Source of the DNA: Acidimicrobiia bacterium
GTDB lineage: Bacteria > Actinomycetota > Acidimicrobiia > UBA5794 > UBA11373
NCBI GenBank assembly: GCA_025456165.1
Contig: JALOLI010000007.1
Coordinates: 1 to 13,676 of the forward strand
DNA: 13,676 nucleotides
Reading direction: 5' to 3'
Shown piece by piece: positions 1-7,178 of this stretch (position 1 is its first letter; each line of letters starts with the position of its first letter). The position numbers were made by a program, and so were the translations under genes. The notes beneath the pieces were generated by a model. That model searched no databases, had not been told where the DNA came from, and saw only the letters and a program-made list of their open reading frames with translations.

Positions 1-207
1 CTGGGGGACCGGCTGGGGGAACTGGCGATGCCCGTGCTCCTGGCGGTCGGAGGCGACGACCCCAAGTACGCCGCCCTGGCGGAGGACATGGGGCGCCGCC
101 TCCCCCGGGCGATGGTGGCCGTGGCCCCCGGGGCGGGGCATGCGCTGGTGGGGGAGCAGCCGGCCGACGTGGCCGCCCTACTGGCCGGGTGGTCGGCCTC
201 GCGGTAG
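1..207 (+). CDS. alpha/beta-hydrolase fold protein, C-terminal fragment
   Basis: The window opens inside this gene; 68 codons remain before the TAG at 205-207. The fragment reads like the C-terminal third of a MenH-type or general alpha/beta hydrolase. A hydrophobic strand (PVLLAVGGDDPK, residues 11-22) carries the usual acid residue after the last-but-one strand. Then PGAGHAL (residues 43-49) holds the catalytic histidine, and a helix with EQPADVAALL closes the domain. The nucleophile serine and N-terminal half lie outside the window, so substrate and exact family cannot be given. It ends only 6 bp before the LexA box of recA and shares no obvious function with it. Confidence 0.75.
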   Translation: MGDRLGELAMPVLLAVGGDDPKYAALAEDMGRRLPRAMVAVAPGAGHALVGEQPADVAALLAGWSASR

Positions 208-213
208 TGGTAA

Positions 214-229
214 TCGAACAGGTGTTCGA
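214..229 (+). promoter_or_regulatory. LexA (SOS) box upstream of recA
   Basis: TCGAACAGGTGTTCGA is a perfect match to the actinobacterial/Gram-positive LexA operator TCGAAC-N4-GTTCGA. A -10-like TAGTCT (231-236) starts one base after the box. The -35 position 17 bp upstream (TGGTAA, 208-213) is poor. The box would lie in the spacer of a recA promoter, so bound LexA should block RNA polymerase. The 15-base core CGAACAGGTGTTCGA recurs exactly at 7046-7060 near lexA. Confidence 0.92.
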
Positions 230-286
230 CTAGTCTGGGGCCCCTCATGGCGATAAGATCACAACGCGGTAGTTCCCATCCTTTGC

Positions 287-308
287 TGTCACACCCCGTC
301 CGTACTGT
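287..308 (+). promoter_or_regulatory. second recA promoter, RecA-NDp/PafBC-like motif
   Basis: TGTCACAC (287-294), exactly 8 bp, then TACTGT (303-308). The known mycobacterial LexA-independent damage promoter (RecA-NDp, used with PafBC/ClpR) has the consensus TTGTCRGTG-N8-TAnnnT. Here the core TGTCA, the spacing and the -10 fit, but the last three bases of the first element (CAC rather than GTG) do not. The same TGTCACACCC plus spacing to TAnnnT occurs at 7092-7113 before the LysM gene. Transcription would start near 315, about 25 nt before the recA GTG. Confidence 0.5.
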
Positions 309-339
309 CGGAGTGCAGTCACTTCAAGAAGGAGCGCCA

Positions 340-1415
340 GTGGAACGGGACAAGTCCCTCGACATGGCCATCACCCAGATCGAGCGGCAGTTCGGCAAGG
401 GCGCCATCATGAAGCTCGGGTCCGATCCGATCTGGTGCAGCCGATAGCGGCCATCTCGACCGGGGCTCTCGCCCTCGACATCGCGCTGGGCATCGGGGGC
501 GTCCCCCGGGGCCGCATCGTGGAGATCTTCGGGCCGGAGAGCAGCGGCAAGACCACGCTGGCCCTGCACATCATCGCCGAGGCACAGCGCAACGGCGGCA
601 TAGCGGCCTTCATCGACGCCGAGCACGCCCTCGACCCCATCTATGCCCGAGCGCTGGGGGTGGACATCGACGAGTTGCTCATCTCTCAGCCCGACACCGG
701 CGAACAGGCCCTCGAGATCACCGACATGCTGATCCGCTCCGGCTCGCTCGACGTGGTGGTCATCGACTCGGTGGCCGCCCTCGTCCCACGCGCCGAGATC
801 GAAGGCGAGATGGGCGACCAGCACGTGGGCCTGCAGGCTCGCCTCATGTCCCAGGCGCTGCGCAAGCTCGCCGGCACCATCAGCCGCTCCAATACCACGG
901 CCATCTTCATCAACCAGATGCGCGAGAAGATCGGCGTCATGTTCGGCAACCCGGAGACCACGCCGGGGGGCCGGGCGCTCAAGTTCTACGCCAGCACCCG
1001 CCTCGACATCCGCCGCATCGAGACCATCAAGGAAGGCAACGAGGCCATCGGCAACCGCGTGCGGGTCAAGGTGGTCAAGAACAAGGTGGCCCCGCCTTTC
1101 CGCCAGGCCGAGTTCGACGTCATGTTCGGGGGCGGCATCTCCCGGGAGGGCAGCCTGCTCGACGTGGCGGTGGACTACGACGTCGTCCGCAAGAGCGGGG
1201 CCTGGTACACCTACGACGGCGACCAGCTGGGCCAGGGCCGCGAGAACGCCAAGCGGTTCCTCCGGGAGAACCCCGAGGTGGCCGTGCAGTTGCAGGCTCG
1301 GGTGCTGGCGGCGGTGGGCCTGGCGGCCACGGAAGGGGCGCCCAAGCGACGCGTCTCCCGGTCGGCGGGGGCCACTGCCGGGGCCGATGACGGCGAGGAC
1401 ACTGGGGCCGATTGA
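340..1415 (+). pseudogene. recA: recombinase RecA, frameshifted by a 5-bp tandem duplication
   Basis: RecA forms ATP-dependent filaments on single-stranded DNA, drives homologous recombination and stimulates LexA self-cleavage. The start is GTG at 340 with AAGGAG (329-334) 5 nt upstream, opening with the RecA-like [20 protein letters not shown]. After residues KLGSD the frame runs into TAG at 445-447. The rest of RecA continues in the -1 frame and is intact from GTG 435 to TGA 1415: Walker [12 protein letters not shown] loop 1 around [11 protein letters not shown], loop 2 around [15 protein letters not shown], and an acidic C-terminal tail. The break lies at TCCGATCCGATC (421-432). Removing one TCCGA gives [15 protein letters not shown], with the 9 residues found between LG and (I)(S/P)TG in E. 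coli and M. tuberculosis RecA, and a 356-residue protein of normal length. As written, only a 35-residue peptide or an N-terminally truncated protein lacking the polymerisation helix could be made. It may be a true mutation or a sequence artefact. No recX follows. Confidence 0.9.
421..430 (+). repeat. 5-bp tandem duplication (TCCGA x2) inside recA
   Basis: TCCGA TCCGA followed by TC. One copy restores the recA reading frame and the usual family spacing between the LG and STG motifs. This makes a 5-bp duplication, rather than a 1-bp loss, the simplest reading of the frameshift. Confidence 0.8.
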
Positions 1416-1598
1416 CGCGGGACCGCGTCGTCGCGGGCTTCCACCGCTTGGAATGCGAAGGGGGTACCATCCCTTCACAACGCGCACACGACTGGGCTTG
1501 GCCCCAGGACGGAACCCAACTGTGATCGAGAACCGGGCCCGGAGACCCGAGGAGGCTTTGGACTAGGCGAGTCAGACCGACGGAGCGTGGTTGTGTGT

Positions 1599-1630
1599 GC
1601 GTCGAACCCTCGACCGGGTTCGACGCTTTT
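1599..1630 (+). terminator. intrinsic terminator hairpin between recA and rny
   Basis: GCGTCGAACCC (1599-1609) pairs perfectly over 11 bp with GGGTTCGACGC (1616-1626) around a 6-nt loop, followed by TTTT. It ends 183 nt after recA but only 27 nt before the rny ATG. It could be the recA terminator or an attenuator in an rny leader. A weak -10-like TACCAT near 1471 lies upstream of it in the same 242-bp gap, which holds no gene. Confidence 0.75.
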
Positions 1631-1657
1631 GTCTTCCGGGCCCCTTGAGGAGGGAAC

Positions 1658-3190
1658 ATGATGACCGCAGCGGTGGTAGCGGGAGCCGCCGTAGTGGCCC
1701 TGGTGGTCGGGCTGTTCGCCGGCCGAGCCCTCCAGCGCCGGCGGCAGGGGCTGGCGGCGAACAGCGCCGATGGTGTGGTATCGGAGGCTCGTCGCCGAGC
1801 CCATGAGATCTTGAGCCGAGCCGACGAGGAGGGCCGGGCCAAGGCCCAGGCTTTTCGCGAACGTGAGGAAGCCGGCCTCGAACATCGCCGCCTGGAGATC
1901 GGAGTCCACGAGCAGCGCATGGAGCAGCGCGAGGCCACCCTCGAGCAGCGGGCGGCCAACCTAGCGCAACGGGAGAGCATGCTGCTGCAGCGGGAGCGGG
2001 ACGCCGGCGACGCGCGCCTTGAAGCGGAGCGACTGCGCGAGCAGGCCCGCCTCGATTTGGAGCAGGTGGCGGGCTTCGACGCCAGGGCGGCCAAGGAGCA
2101 GCTGTTGCGCCGGGTCGAGGACGAGGGCCGGCGCGACGCCATGGTGCTGCTGCGCGACCTCGAGGTGAAGGCTCGCGAGGAGGCCGACCGGCGCGCCCGG
2201 CGCATCCTGACTTCGTCCATCCAACGGCTGGCCTCCGAAGTGGTCACCGAGACCACGGTGTCGGTGGTGCCCCTGCCCTCCGACGACATGAAGGGCCGCA
2301 TCATCGGTCGTGACGGCCGGAACATCCGAGCCTTCGAGGCGGTCACCGGGGTCAACATCATCGTCGACGACACGCCGGAGGCGGTCGCCCTGTCGGCGTT
2401 CGACCCGGTGCGGCGCGAGGTGGCCCGCCTGGCACTGGAGAGGCTCATCGCCGACGGCCGCATCCACCCGGCGTCCATCGAGGACGCCTACGAGAAGGCC
2501 CTGGCCGAGGTCGAGCAGAGCGTGCGCGACGCCGGGGAGTGGGCGATGCTCGAAGTGGGCATCACCCGCATGCACCCCGAACTGGTGAACCTGCTCGGCC
2601 GCCTGAAGTACCGCCTTTCCTACGGGCAGAATGTGCTGCACCACCTGGTGGAGACGGCCAAGGTGGCGGGGATGCTGGCCTCCGAGATCGGGGCGGATCC
2701 GGCTCAGGCCCGGCGCGCCGCCTTCCTGCACGACATCGGCAAGGCGGTGAGCCACGAACTGGCCGGGTCGCACGCCATGGTCGGCGCCGAGATCGCGCGC
2801 CGCTTCGGGGAGGACCCGGCCGTGGTGCACGCCATCGAGGCGCATCACAACGAAGTCGAGCCGCGCACGCTGGCTGCGGTCATCGTGCAGGCCGCCGACA
2901 GCGTGTCGGCCGCCCGGCCCGGAGCGCGTCGCGAGGCGGTGGAGTCCTATGTGCACCGCCTCGAGCAGATCGAGCAGATCGCCGGGGCGTTCAAGGGCGT
3001 CGACCGGGTCTTCGCCATGCAGGCCGGGCGCGAGGTCCGGGTAGTGGTCGACCCCGGGGAGATCGACGACCTGGGCGCCGGCGACCTGGCGCGCCGCATC
3101 TCGCGCCGTCTGGAGGAGGACCTGCAGTACCCGGGCCAGATCCAGGTGACCGTCATCCGCGAACTGCGCGCCACCGACTACGCCCGATGA
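1658..3190 (+). CDS. rny: ribonuclease Y (membrane-anchored endoribonuclease)
   Basis: RNase Y initiates mRNA decay at the membrane. The 510-residue protein has the full family layout and usual length (about 520). A single N-terminal transmembrane helix (about residues 4-22) is followed by RRR. A long charged coiled coil runs from about 40 to 190, rich in Q, R and E. A KH RNA-binding domain follows, with the GxxG loop in IIGRDGRNIR (216-224). The HD phosphohydrolase domain shows HH at 328-329, HD at 358-359 (FLHDIGK), H372, HH at 396-397 and D414, then the conserved SAARPGARRE. Two ATGs stand in tandem (1658 and 1661). AGGAGG at 1648-1653 is better spaced from the second, so translation may begin there. 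It is the first gene of a coupled run and overlaps miaB by ATGA. Its place directly after recA suggests a non-mycobacterial actinobacterium. Confidence 0.95.
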   Translation: MMTAAVVAGAAVVALVVGLFAGRALQRRRQGLAANSADGVVSEARRRAHEILSRADEEGRAKAQAFREREEAGLEHRRLEIGVHEQRMEQREATLEQRAANLAQRESMLLQRERDAGDARLEAERLREQARLDLEQVAGFDARAAKEQLLRRVEDEGRRDAMVLLRDLEVKAREEADRRARRILTSSIQRLASEVVTETTVSVVPLPSDDMKGRIIGRDGRNIRAFEAVTGVNIIVDDTPEAVALSAFDPVRREVARLALERLIADGRIHPASIEDAYEKALAEVEQSVRDAGEWAMLEVGITRMHPELVNLLGRLKYRLSYGQNVLHHLVETAKVAGMLASEIGADPAQARRAAFLHDIGKAVSHELAGSHAMVGAEIARRFGEDPAVVHAIEAHHNEVEPRTLAAVIVQAADSVSAARPGARREAVESYVHRLEQIEQIAGAFKGVDRVFAMQAGREVRVVVDPGEIDDLGAGDLARRISRRLEEDLQYPGQIQVTVIRELRATDYAR

Positions 3191-4572
3191 GCCTGAGCGT
3201 GGCCCCACCCGTCCGGGCTCCGGGCCGGGTGCCGGCCCGGGTGGGGCGGCGCTACCTGGTGCGCACTTTCGGGTGCCAGATGAACGAGCACGACAGTGAG
3301 CGGGTTGCCGGGCTCTTCGCCGCCGACGGGATGACCGTCGCGGGCGGCCTGGACGAGGCCGACGTGGTCTTCCTGAACACGTGCTGCATCCGGGAGAACG
3401 CCGACGACCGCCTCTACGGCACCCTGGGCCACCTCAAGGCGGCCAAGAAGCGCCGCCCGGGGTTGCGCATCGTGGTGGGGGGATGCCTGGCGCAGAAGGA
3501 CCGCGAGCTGGTCCGGGAGCGGGCCCCCTGGGTCGACGTCGTGTTCGGCACCCACAACCTGCACCGGGTGTTGGAACTGCTCGACCACGCCGACGAGTGG
3601 GGCCCCATCACCGAGATCCAGGAGAGCGCCGCCGAGGCCGACGGCTTCCCCTCCGACCTTCCCGCCCAGCGCGAACTGGCCCACTCGGCCTGGGTGACGA
3701 TCACCGTGGGCTGCGACAACGCCTGCACCTTCTGCATCGTGCCCATCGTGCGCGGCCCCGAGGTGAGCCGGCGCCCCGGGGAGATCATCGAGGAAGTGGG
3801 CCGCCTCGCCGCCGACGGAGTGGTCGAGGTGACCCTCCTCGGCCAGAACGTCAACTCCTACGGGCGCGACCTGGGGGTGGACGGGCGCCGCCGCCCGGTG
3901 TTCGCCGATCTGCTGCGCCGGGTGGGCGAGGTGCCCGGCATCCGCCGGGTGCGCTTCACCAGTCCTCACCCCAAGGACATCCGGGAGGATGTGGCCCGGG
4001 CCATGGCCGAGACGCCGGCGGTCTGCGAGCACCTGCACCTGCCGCTGCAGTCGGGCAGCGCCCGGGTCCTCCGAGCCATGCAGCGGGGCTACACCCCGCG
4101 CCGGTTCCTCGACCGCCTGGCGATGATGCGCTCCGCCGTGCCCGGCCTGGCCGTGACCACCGATGTGATCGTCGGCTTCCCCGGGGAAACGGAAAGCGAC
4201 TTTGCGGCCACGCTGCAGGTCATGGAGGAGGCCGGCTTCGACGGCGCCTACATGTTCCTGTACTCGCCCCGGCCGGGCACCCCGGCGGCAGTCATGGAGG
4301 GGCAGGTCGATCCGGCGGTGGCGGGGGAGCGGTTCTCTCGCCTGGCCGACCTGCAGCAGCGCCTGTCGCTCGCTCGCAACCAGGAGATGGTGGGCCAAAC
4401 CGTCGAGGTGCTCGCCGAGGGCCCGAGCCGCAAGGACCCGGGGATGGCCACCACCCGCACCCGGACCAACAAGGTGGTGCACCTCGCGGGGGAGTTCGCG
4501 CCGGGGACCTTCCTCCGGGCCCGGATCGAGCGGGCCGCTCCCAGCCACCTGGTCGGGAGGTTGGCGCCCTGA
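3187..4572 (+). CDS. miaB: tRNA-2-methylthio-N6-dimethylallyladenosine synthase MiaB
   Basis: MiaB is a radical-SAM enzyme that adds a methylthio group to C2 of i6A37 in tRNA, after MiaA. The UPF0004 domain carries three cluster-binding cysteines: C30 in RTFGCQMNEHDSERV, C66 in NTCCIREN, and C100 in GGCLAQKD. The radical-SAM triad CxxxCxxC is C176, C180 and C183 (GCDNACTFCIVPIVRG). The MiaB-typical LLGQNVNSYG follows, and a TRAM RNA-binding domain closes the protein with residues from about 395. At 461 residues it is of normal length. An extra cysteine stands at 67, where alanine or another small residue is more usual. The ATG overlaps the rny stop as ATGA with no clear Shine-Dalgarno, so translation is probably coupled. 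The first 20 residues (AP/R-rich) precede the usual family start; GTG at 3229 or 3241 is an alternative. Confidence 0.95.
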   Translation: MSLSVAPPVRAPGRVPARVGRRYLVRTFGCQMNEHDSERVAGLFAADGMTVAGGLDEADVVFLNTCCIRENADDRLYGTLGHLKAAKKRRPGLRIVVGGCLAQKDRELVRERAPWVDVVFGTHNLHRVLELLDHADEWGPITEIQESAAEADGFPSDLPAQRELAHSAWVTITVGCDNACTFCIVPIVRGPEVSRRPGEIIEEVGRLAADGVVEVTLLGQNVNSYGRDLGVDGRRRPVFADLLRRVGEVPGIRRVRFTSPHPKDIREDVARAMAETPAVCEHLHLPLQSGSARVLRAMQRGYTPRRFLDRLAMMRSAVPGLAVTTDVIVGFPGETESDFAATLQVMEEAGFDGAYMFLYSPRPGTPAAVMEGQVDPAVAGERFSRLADLQQRLSLARNQEMVGQTVEVLAEGPSRKDPGMATTRTRTNKVVHLAGEFAPGTFLRARIERAAPSHLVGRLAP

Positions 4573-5476
4573 GACCCATCGCCGCCCTCCTGGGGCCCAC
4601 CGCCTCGGGCAAGACCGAGGCGGCCCTGGCAGTGGCGGAGGCGGTGAGGGCGGAGATCTTGTCGGTCGACTCCATGCAGGTCTATCGGGGCATGGACGTG
4701 GGCACGGCCAAGCCCACGCCGGAGGAGCAGGCTCGGGTCCGGCATCACCTGCTCGACCTGGCCGATCCGGCGGCGCCCTTCTCCGTGGCCGAGTTCCAGC
4801 GGGCCGGCCGGGCAGTGCTGGCCGACCTCGAGCGGCGGGGGGTGCCGGCGCTCATCGTGGGGGGATCGGGGCTCCACTTCCGAGCGCTGGTCGATCCCCT
4901 GGAGTTCCCGCCGCACGACCCCGGGGTGCGCCGCGAGGTGGAGGCCCTGGCACCGGCGGAGGCCCGGGCCGAACTGCTGTCCGTCGACCCACAGGTGGGC
5001 GATTGCCTGGACCTGGCCAACCCCCGCCGGGTTTCCCGGGCGCTGGAGGTGTGGCGTCTCACGGGCCTCACTCCCACGGCTCGCGCCGGCAGCGAGGCGG
5101 CGGCCGCAGTGCGGGCCTACCGACCGCTGCTGCCGGTGGTGGCGGTGGGTTTCGACCCGGGAGTCGCTCTGCGGGTGCGGGTCGAGGCCCGGCTCGATGG
5201 AATGCTGGGGGCGGGCTTGCTCGACGAGGTGCGGCGCCTCGCTCCGGCCCTCGGGCTGACGGCTTCCCAGGCGGTGGGGTACAAGCAGTTGCTGCCGGTG
5301 GTGCGGGGGGAGGCGACGCTGGAGGATGGCCGGGCCCGGGCCCTGGCGGCCACCCGGGCGCTGGCGGGCAGGCAGCGCACCTTCTTCCGGCGCGATCCAC
5401 GCCTGCGGTGGCAGGAGTGGGATGATGATCCGGCGCGGCGGGCGGCTGCCGCCCGGACGGTGTTCGAGGAGGCGGG

Positions 5477-5489
<13 letters not shown>
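4569..5489 (+). CDS. miaA: tRNA dimethylallyltransferase MiaA, probable CTG start
   Basis: MiaA transfers the dimethylallyl group of DMAPP to N6 of A37 in tRNAs reading codons that start with U, making MiaB's substrate. The P-loop GPTASGKT (residues 9-16), SVDSMQVYRGMDVGTAKP (32-49), GGSGLHFRAL (98-107), QAVGYKQLLP and the RTFFRRD region near the end all match the family. The frame has no ATG, GTG or TTG before the P-loop. Starting later would remove the P-loop, while CTG at 4569 gives (M)RPIAALLGPTASGKT, the standard MiaA N-terminus. GGGAGG at 4555-4560 lies 8 nt upstream of that CTG, and CTG overlaps the miaB TGA as CTGA. At 306 residues it is the family's usual length. It overlaps dapF by 13 bp. 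I am sure of the identity and fairly sure of the start. Confidence 0.93.
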
Positions 5490-6229
<740 letters not shown>

Positions 6230-6267
6230 CGGCGGCTCGGGGGGCCCGCGAATGGGTGCGTCTCAGG

Positions 6268-6302
6268 GCCGGATGCCGCCCGACCGTCGGCCGGCATCCG
6301 GC
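6268..6302. terminator. hairpin between convergent dapF and lexA
   Basis: GCCGGATGCC (6268-6277) and GGCATCCGGC (6293-6302) form a perfect 10-bp stem. The 15-nt loop can pair further (CCGA with TCGG). There is no T tract on either strand. Its place in the 102-bp gap between two converging genes suggests a bidirectional terminator or transcription pause. Confidence 0.5.
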
Positions 6303-6331
6303 GAGGGGCGGCGGCCTATCGGCGCACCCCC

Positions 6332-6964
6332 TCAGCGCAGCCGGCGCAGGACGGCCACCACCCGGCCCAGCACCTGGACTCCCTCGGTGAACACCATGGG
6401 CTCGTAGGCCGGGTTCGCCGGCACCAGGGTGACCTTCCCGGAGCTGCGCCGCAGGCGCTTGACGGTGGCCTCTTCGCCGTCGATGAGCGCGGCCACGATG
6501 TCGCCGTCGTCGGCGTCGGCCTGGCGCCGGATCACCACGAGGTCGCCGTCGTGGATGCCGTCGCCGACCATGGAGTCCCCTCGCACCCGGAGCATGAAGA
6601 CCGGGTCGTTGCCCACGATCTGGGTGGGCAGGGGGAGGATGTCTTCGATGTCCTCCTCGGCCAGGATGGGGGAGCCGGCGGCGATGCGGCCCAGCAGGGG
6701 GACGTCGCGGACCGGGGCGCGGCGCAGGTCGGGCTGGACCCGCCCGGGGGCGGTCACCTCGATGGCCCGGGGCTTGGAGGGGTCGCGGCGCAGGTAGCCG
6801 CTCTTGACCAGGGCGGAGAGATGGCTGTGAACGGTGGAGGGGGAGTTGAGCCCCACGGCTTCGCCGATCTCGCGCACCGATGGCGGGTAGCCGCGCTCCT
6901 GCACGGTGTGCAGGATGAGATCGAGGATCTGTCGCTGGCGGTCGCTGATGTCGCTGGCGGGCAT
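6332..6964 (-). CDS. lexA: SOS repressor LexA
   Basis: LexA represses DNA-damage genes and cleaves itself when RecA filaments form. The 210-residue protein starts at ATG 6964 with GGGAGG 6 nt upstream, giving MPASDISDRQRQILDLI, the usual LexA N-terminus. A longer frame upstream to 7075 would run through the operator region and is rejected. The winged-helix DNA-binding domain spans about residues 6-70 (PPSVREIGEAVGL). The cleavage site is A96-G97 in RIAAGSP. The catalytic pair is S131 in RGDSMVGDGI and K169 in EATVKRLRR, all intact. It is transcribed divergently from the LysM gene across three LexA boxes, so it should be autoregulated. The repressor looks functional although recA, its co-protease, is frameshifted in this sequence. 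Confidence 0.97.
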   Translation of the reverse strand: MPASDISDRQRQILDLILHTVQERGYPPSVREIGEAVGLNSPSTVHSHLSALVKSGYLRRDPSKPRAIEVTAPGRVQPDLRRAPVRDVPLLGRIAAGSPILAEEDIEDILPLPTQIVGNDPVFMLRVRGDSMVGDGIHDGDLVVIRRQADADDGDIVAALIDGEEATVKRLRRSSGKVTLVPANPAYEPMVFTEGVQVLGRVVAVLRRLR

Positions 6965-6995
6965 TGGGCGCCTCCCCGGTGTCTTCCGGGAAGTC

Positions 6996-7036
6996 AGATT
7001 AACCGGCGGGGACGGCTGAGGCAAACATATGTTCGC
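6996..7036 (-). promoter_or_regulatory. lexA promoter with overlapping LexA box
   Basis: On the minus strand TTGCCT (7024-7019), a 17-bp spacer and TAATCT (7001-6996) form a promoter whose start point would lie about 25 nt before the lexA ATG. A degenerate LexA box, GCAAACATATGTTCGC (7021-7036, core AAAC-ATAT-GTTC), covers the -35, consistent with lexA autorepression. Three of the twelve consensus box bases differ. Confidence 0.72.
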
Positions 7037-7037
7037 C

Positions 7038-7066
7038 TTGACGAGCGAACAGGTGTTCGATACTAT
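7038..7066 (+). promoter_or_regulatory. LysM-gene SOS promoter with LexA box in the spacer
   Basis: TTGACG (7038-7043), exactly 17 bp, then TACTAT (7061-7066) is a good sigma70-type promoter on the plus strand. The LexA box GCGAACAGGTGTTCGA (7045-7060) fills the spacer, one base off the perfect operator, and 15 bases are identical to the recA box. LexA binding here must exclude RNA polymerase. Confidence 0.88.
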
Positions 7067-7076
7067 TCGGTTCATG

Positions 7077-7092
7077 GCGAACGCACGTTCGT
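7077..7092 (+). promoter_or_regulatory. third LexA box in the lexA/LysM intergenic region
   Basis: GCGAACGCACGTTCGT contains the full core CGAAC-N4-GTTCG and differs from the operator only at its outermost bases. It lies just downstream of the expected LysM transcription start and ends on the first base of the TGTCACAC element. It could act as a roadblock for the first promoter and an operator for the second. Box centres are 24 and 32 bp apart. Confidence 0.75.
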
Positions 7093-7113
7093 GTCACACC
7101 CTCGACGTAGGTT
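7092..7113 (+). promoter_or_regulatory. RecA-NDp/PafBC-like promoter before the LysM gene
   Basis: TGTCACAC (7092-7099), 8 bp, TAGGTT (7108-7113). It shares the ten bases TGTCACACCC and the exact N8 spacing to TAnnnT with the element before recA (287-308). It would start transcription near 7120, about 60 nt before the LysM ATG. Confidence 0.5.
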
Positions 7114-7178
7114 CTGTGGGTGTGGGGCGGCTCCTTCGGGTGCCGGCCCGGCGAGAAGCGAGCCAGGAGGCCCATCCC

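Noticed and set aside
247..339. ATG 247 as an extended recA start
   Set aside because: It would add 31 non-homologous residues. GTG 340 has a good AAGGAG and gives the standard RecA N-terminus.
435..437. GTG 435 as the true recA start
   Set aside because: It drops the conserved N-terminal polymerisation helix, has no ribosome-binding site, and the missing residues are present upstream in another frame.
420..447. Programmed -1 frameshifting in recA
   Set aside because: No X-XXY-YYZ slippery heptamer is visible, recA is not known to be recoded this way, and the 5-bp duplication explains the break fully.
324..1487. Long minus-strand reading frame opposite recA
   Set aside because: A GC-rich shadow frame of recA with no recognisable domain or ribosome-binding site; the same holds for the long antisense frames over rny, miaB, miaA and dapF.
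1601..1625. TCGAAC...GTTCGA half-sites, like a LexA box upstream of rny
   Set aside because: The half-sites are 10+ bp apart rather than 4, and they are simply the arms of the terminator stem followed by TTTT.
6965..7075. LexA N-terminal extension to ATG 7075
   Set aside because: It runs through the lexA promoter and operator, and ATG 6964 has a good Shine-Dalgarno and the family start.
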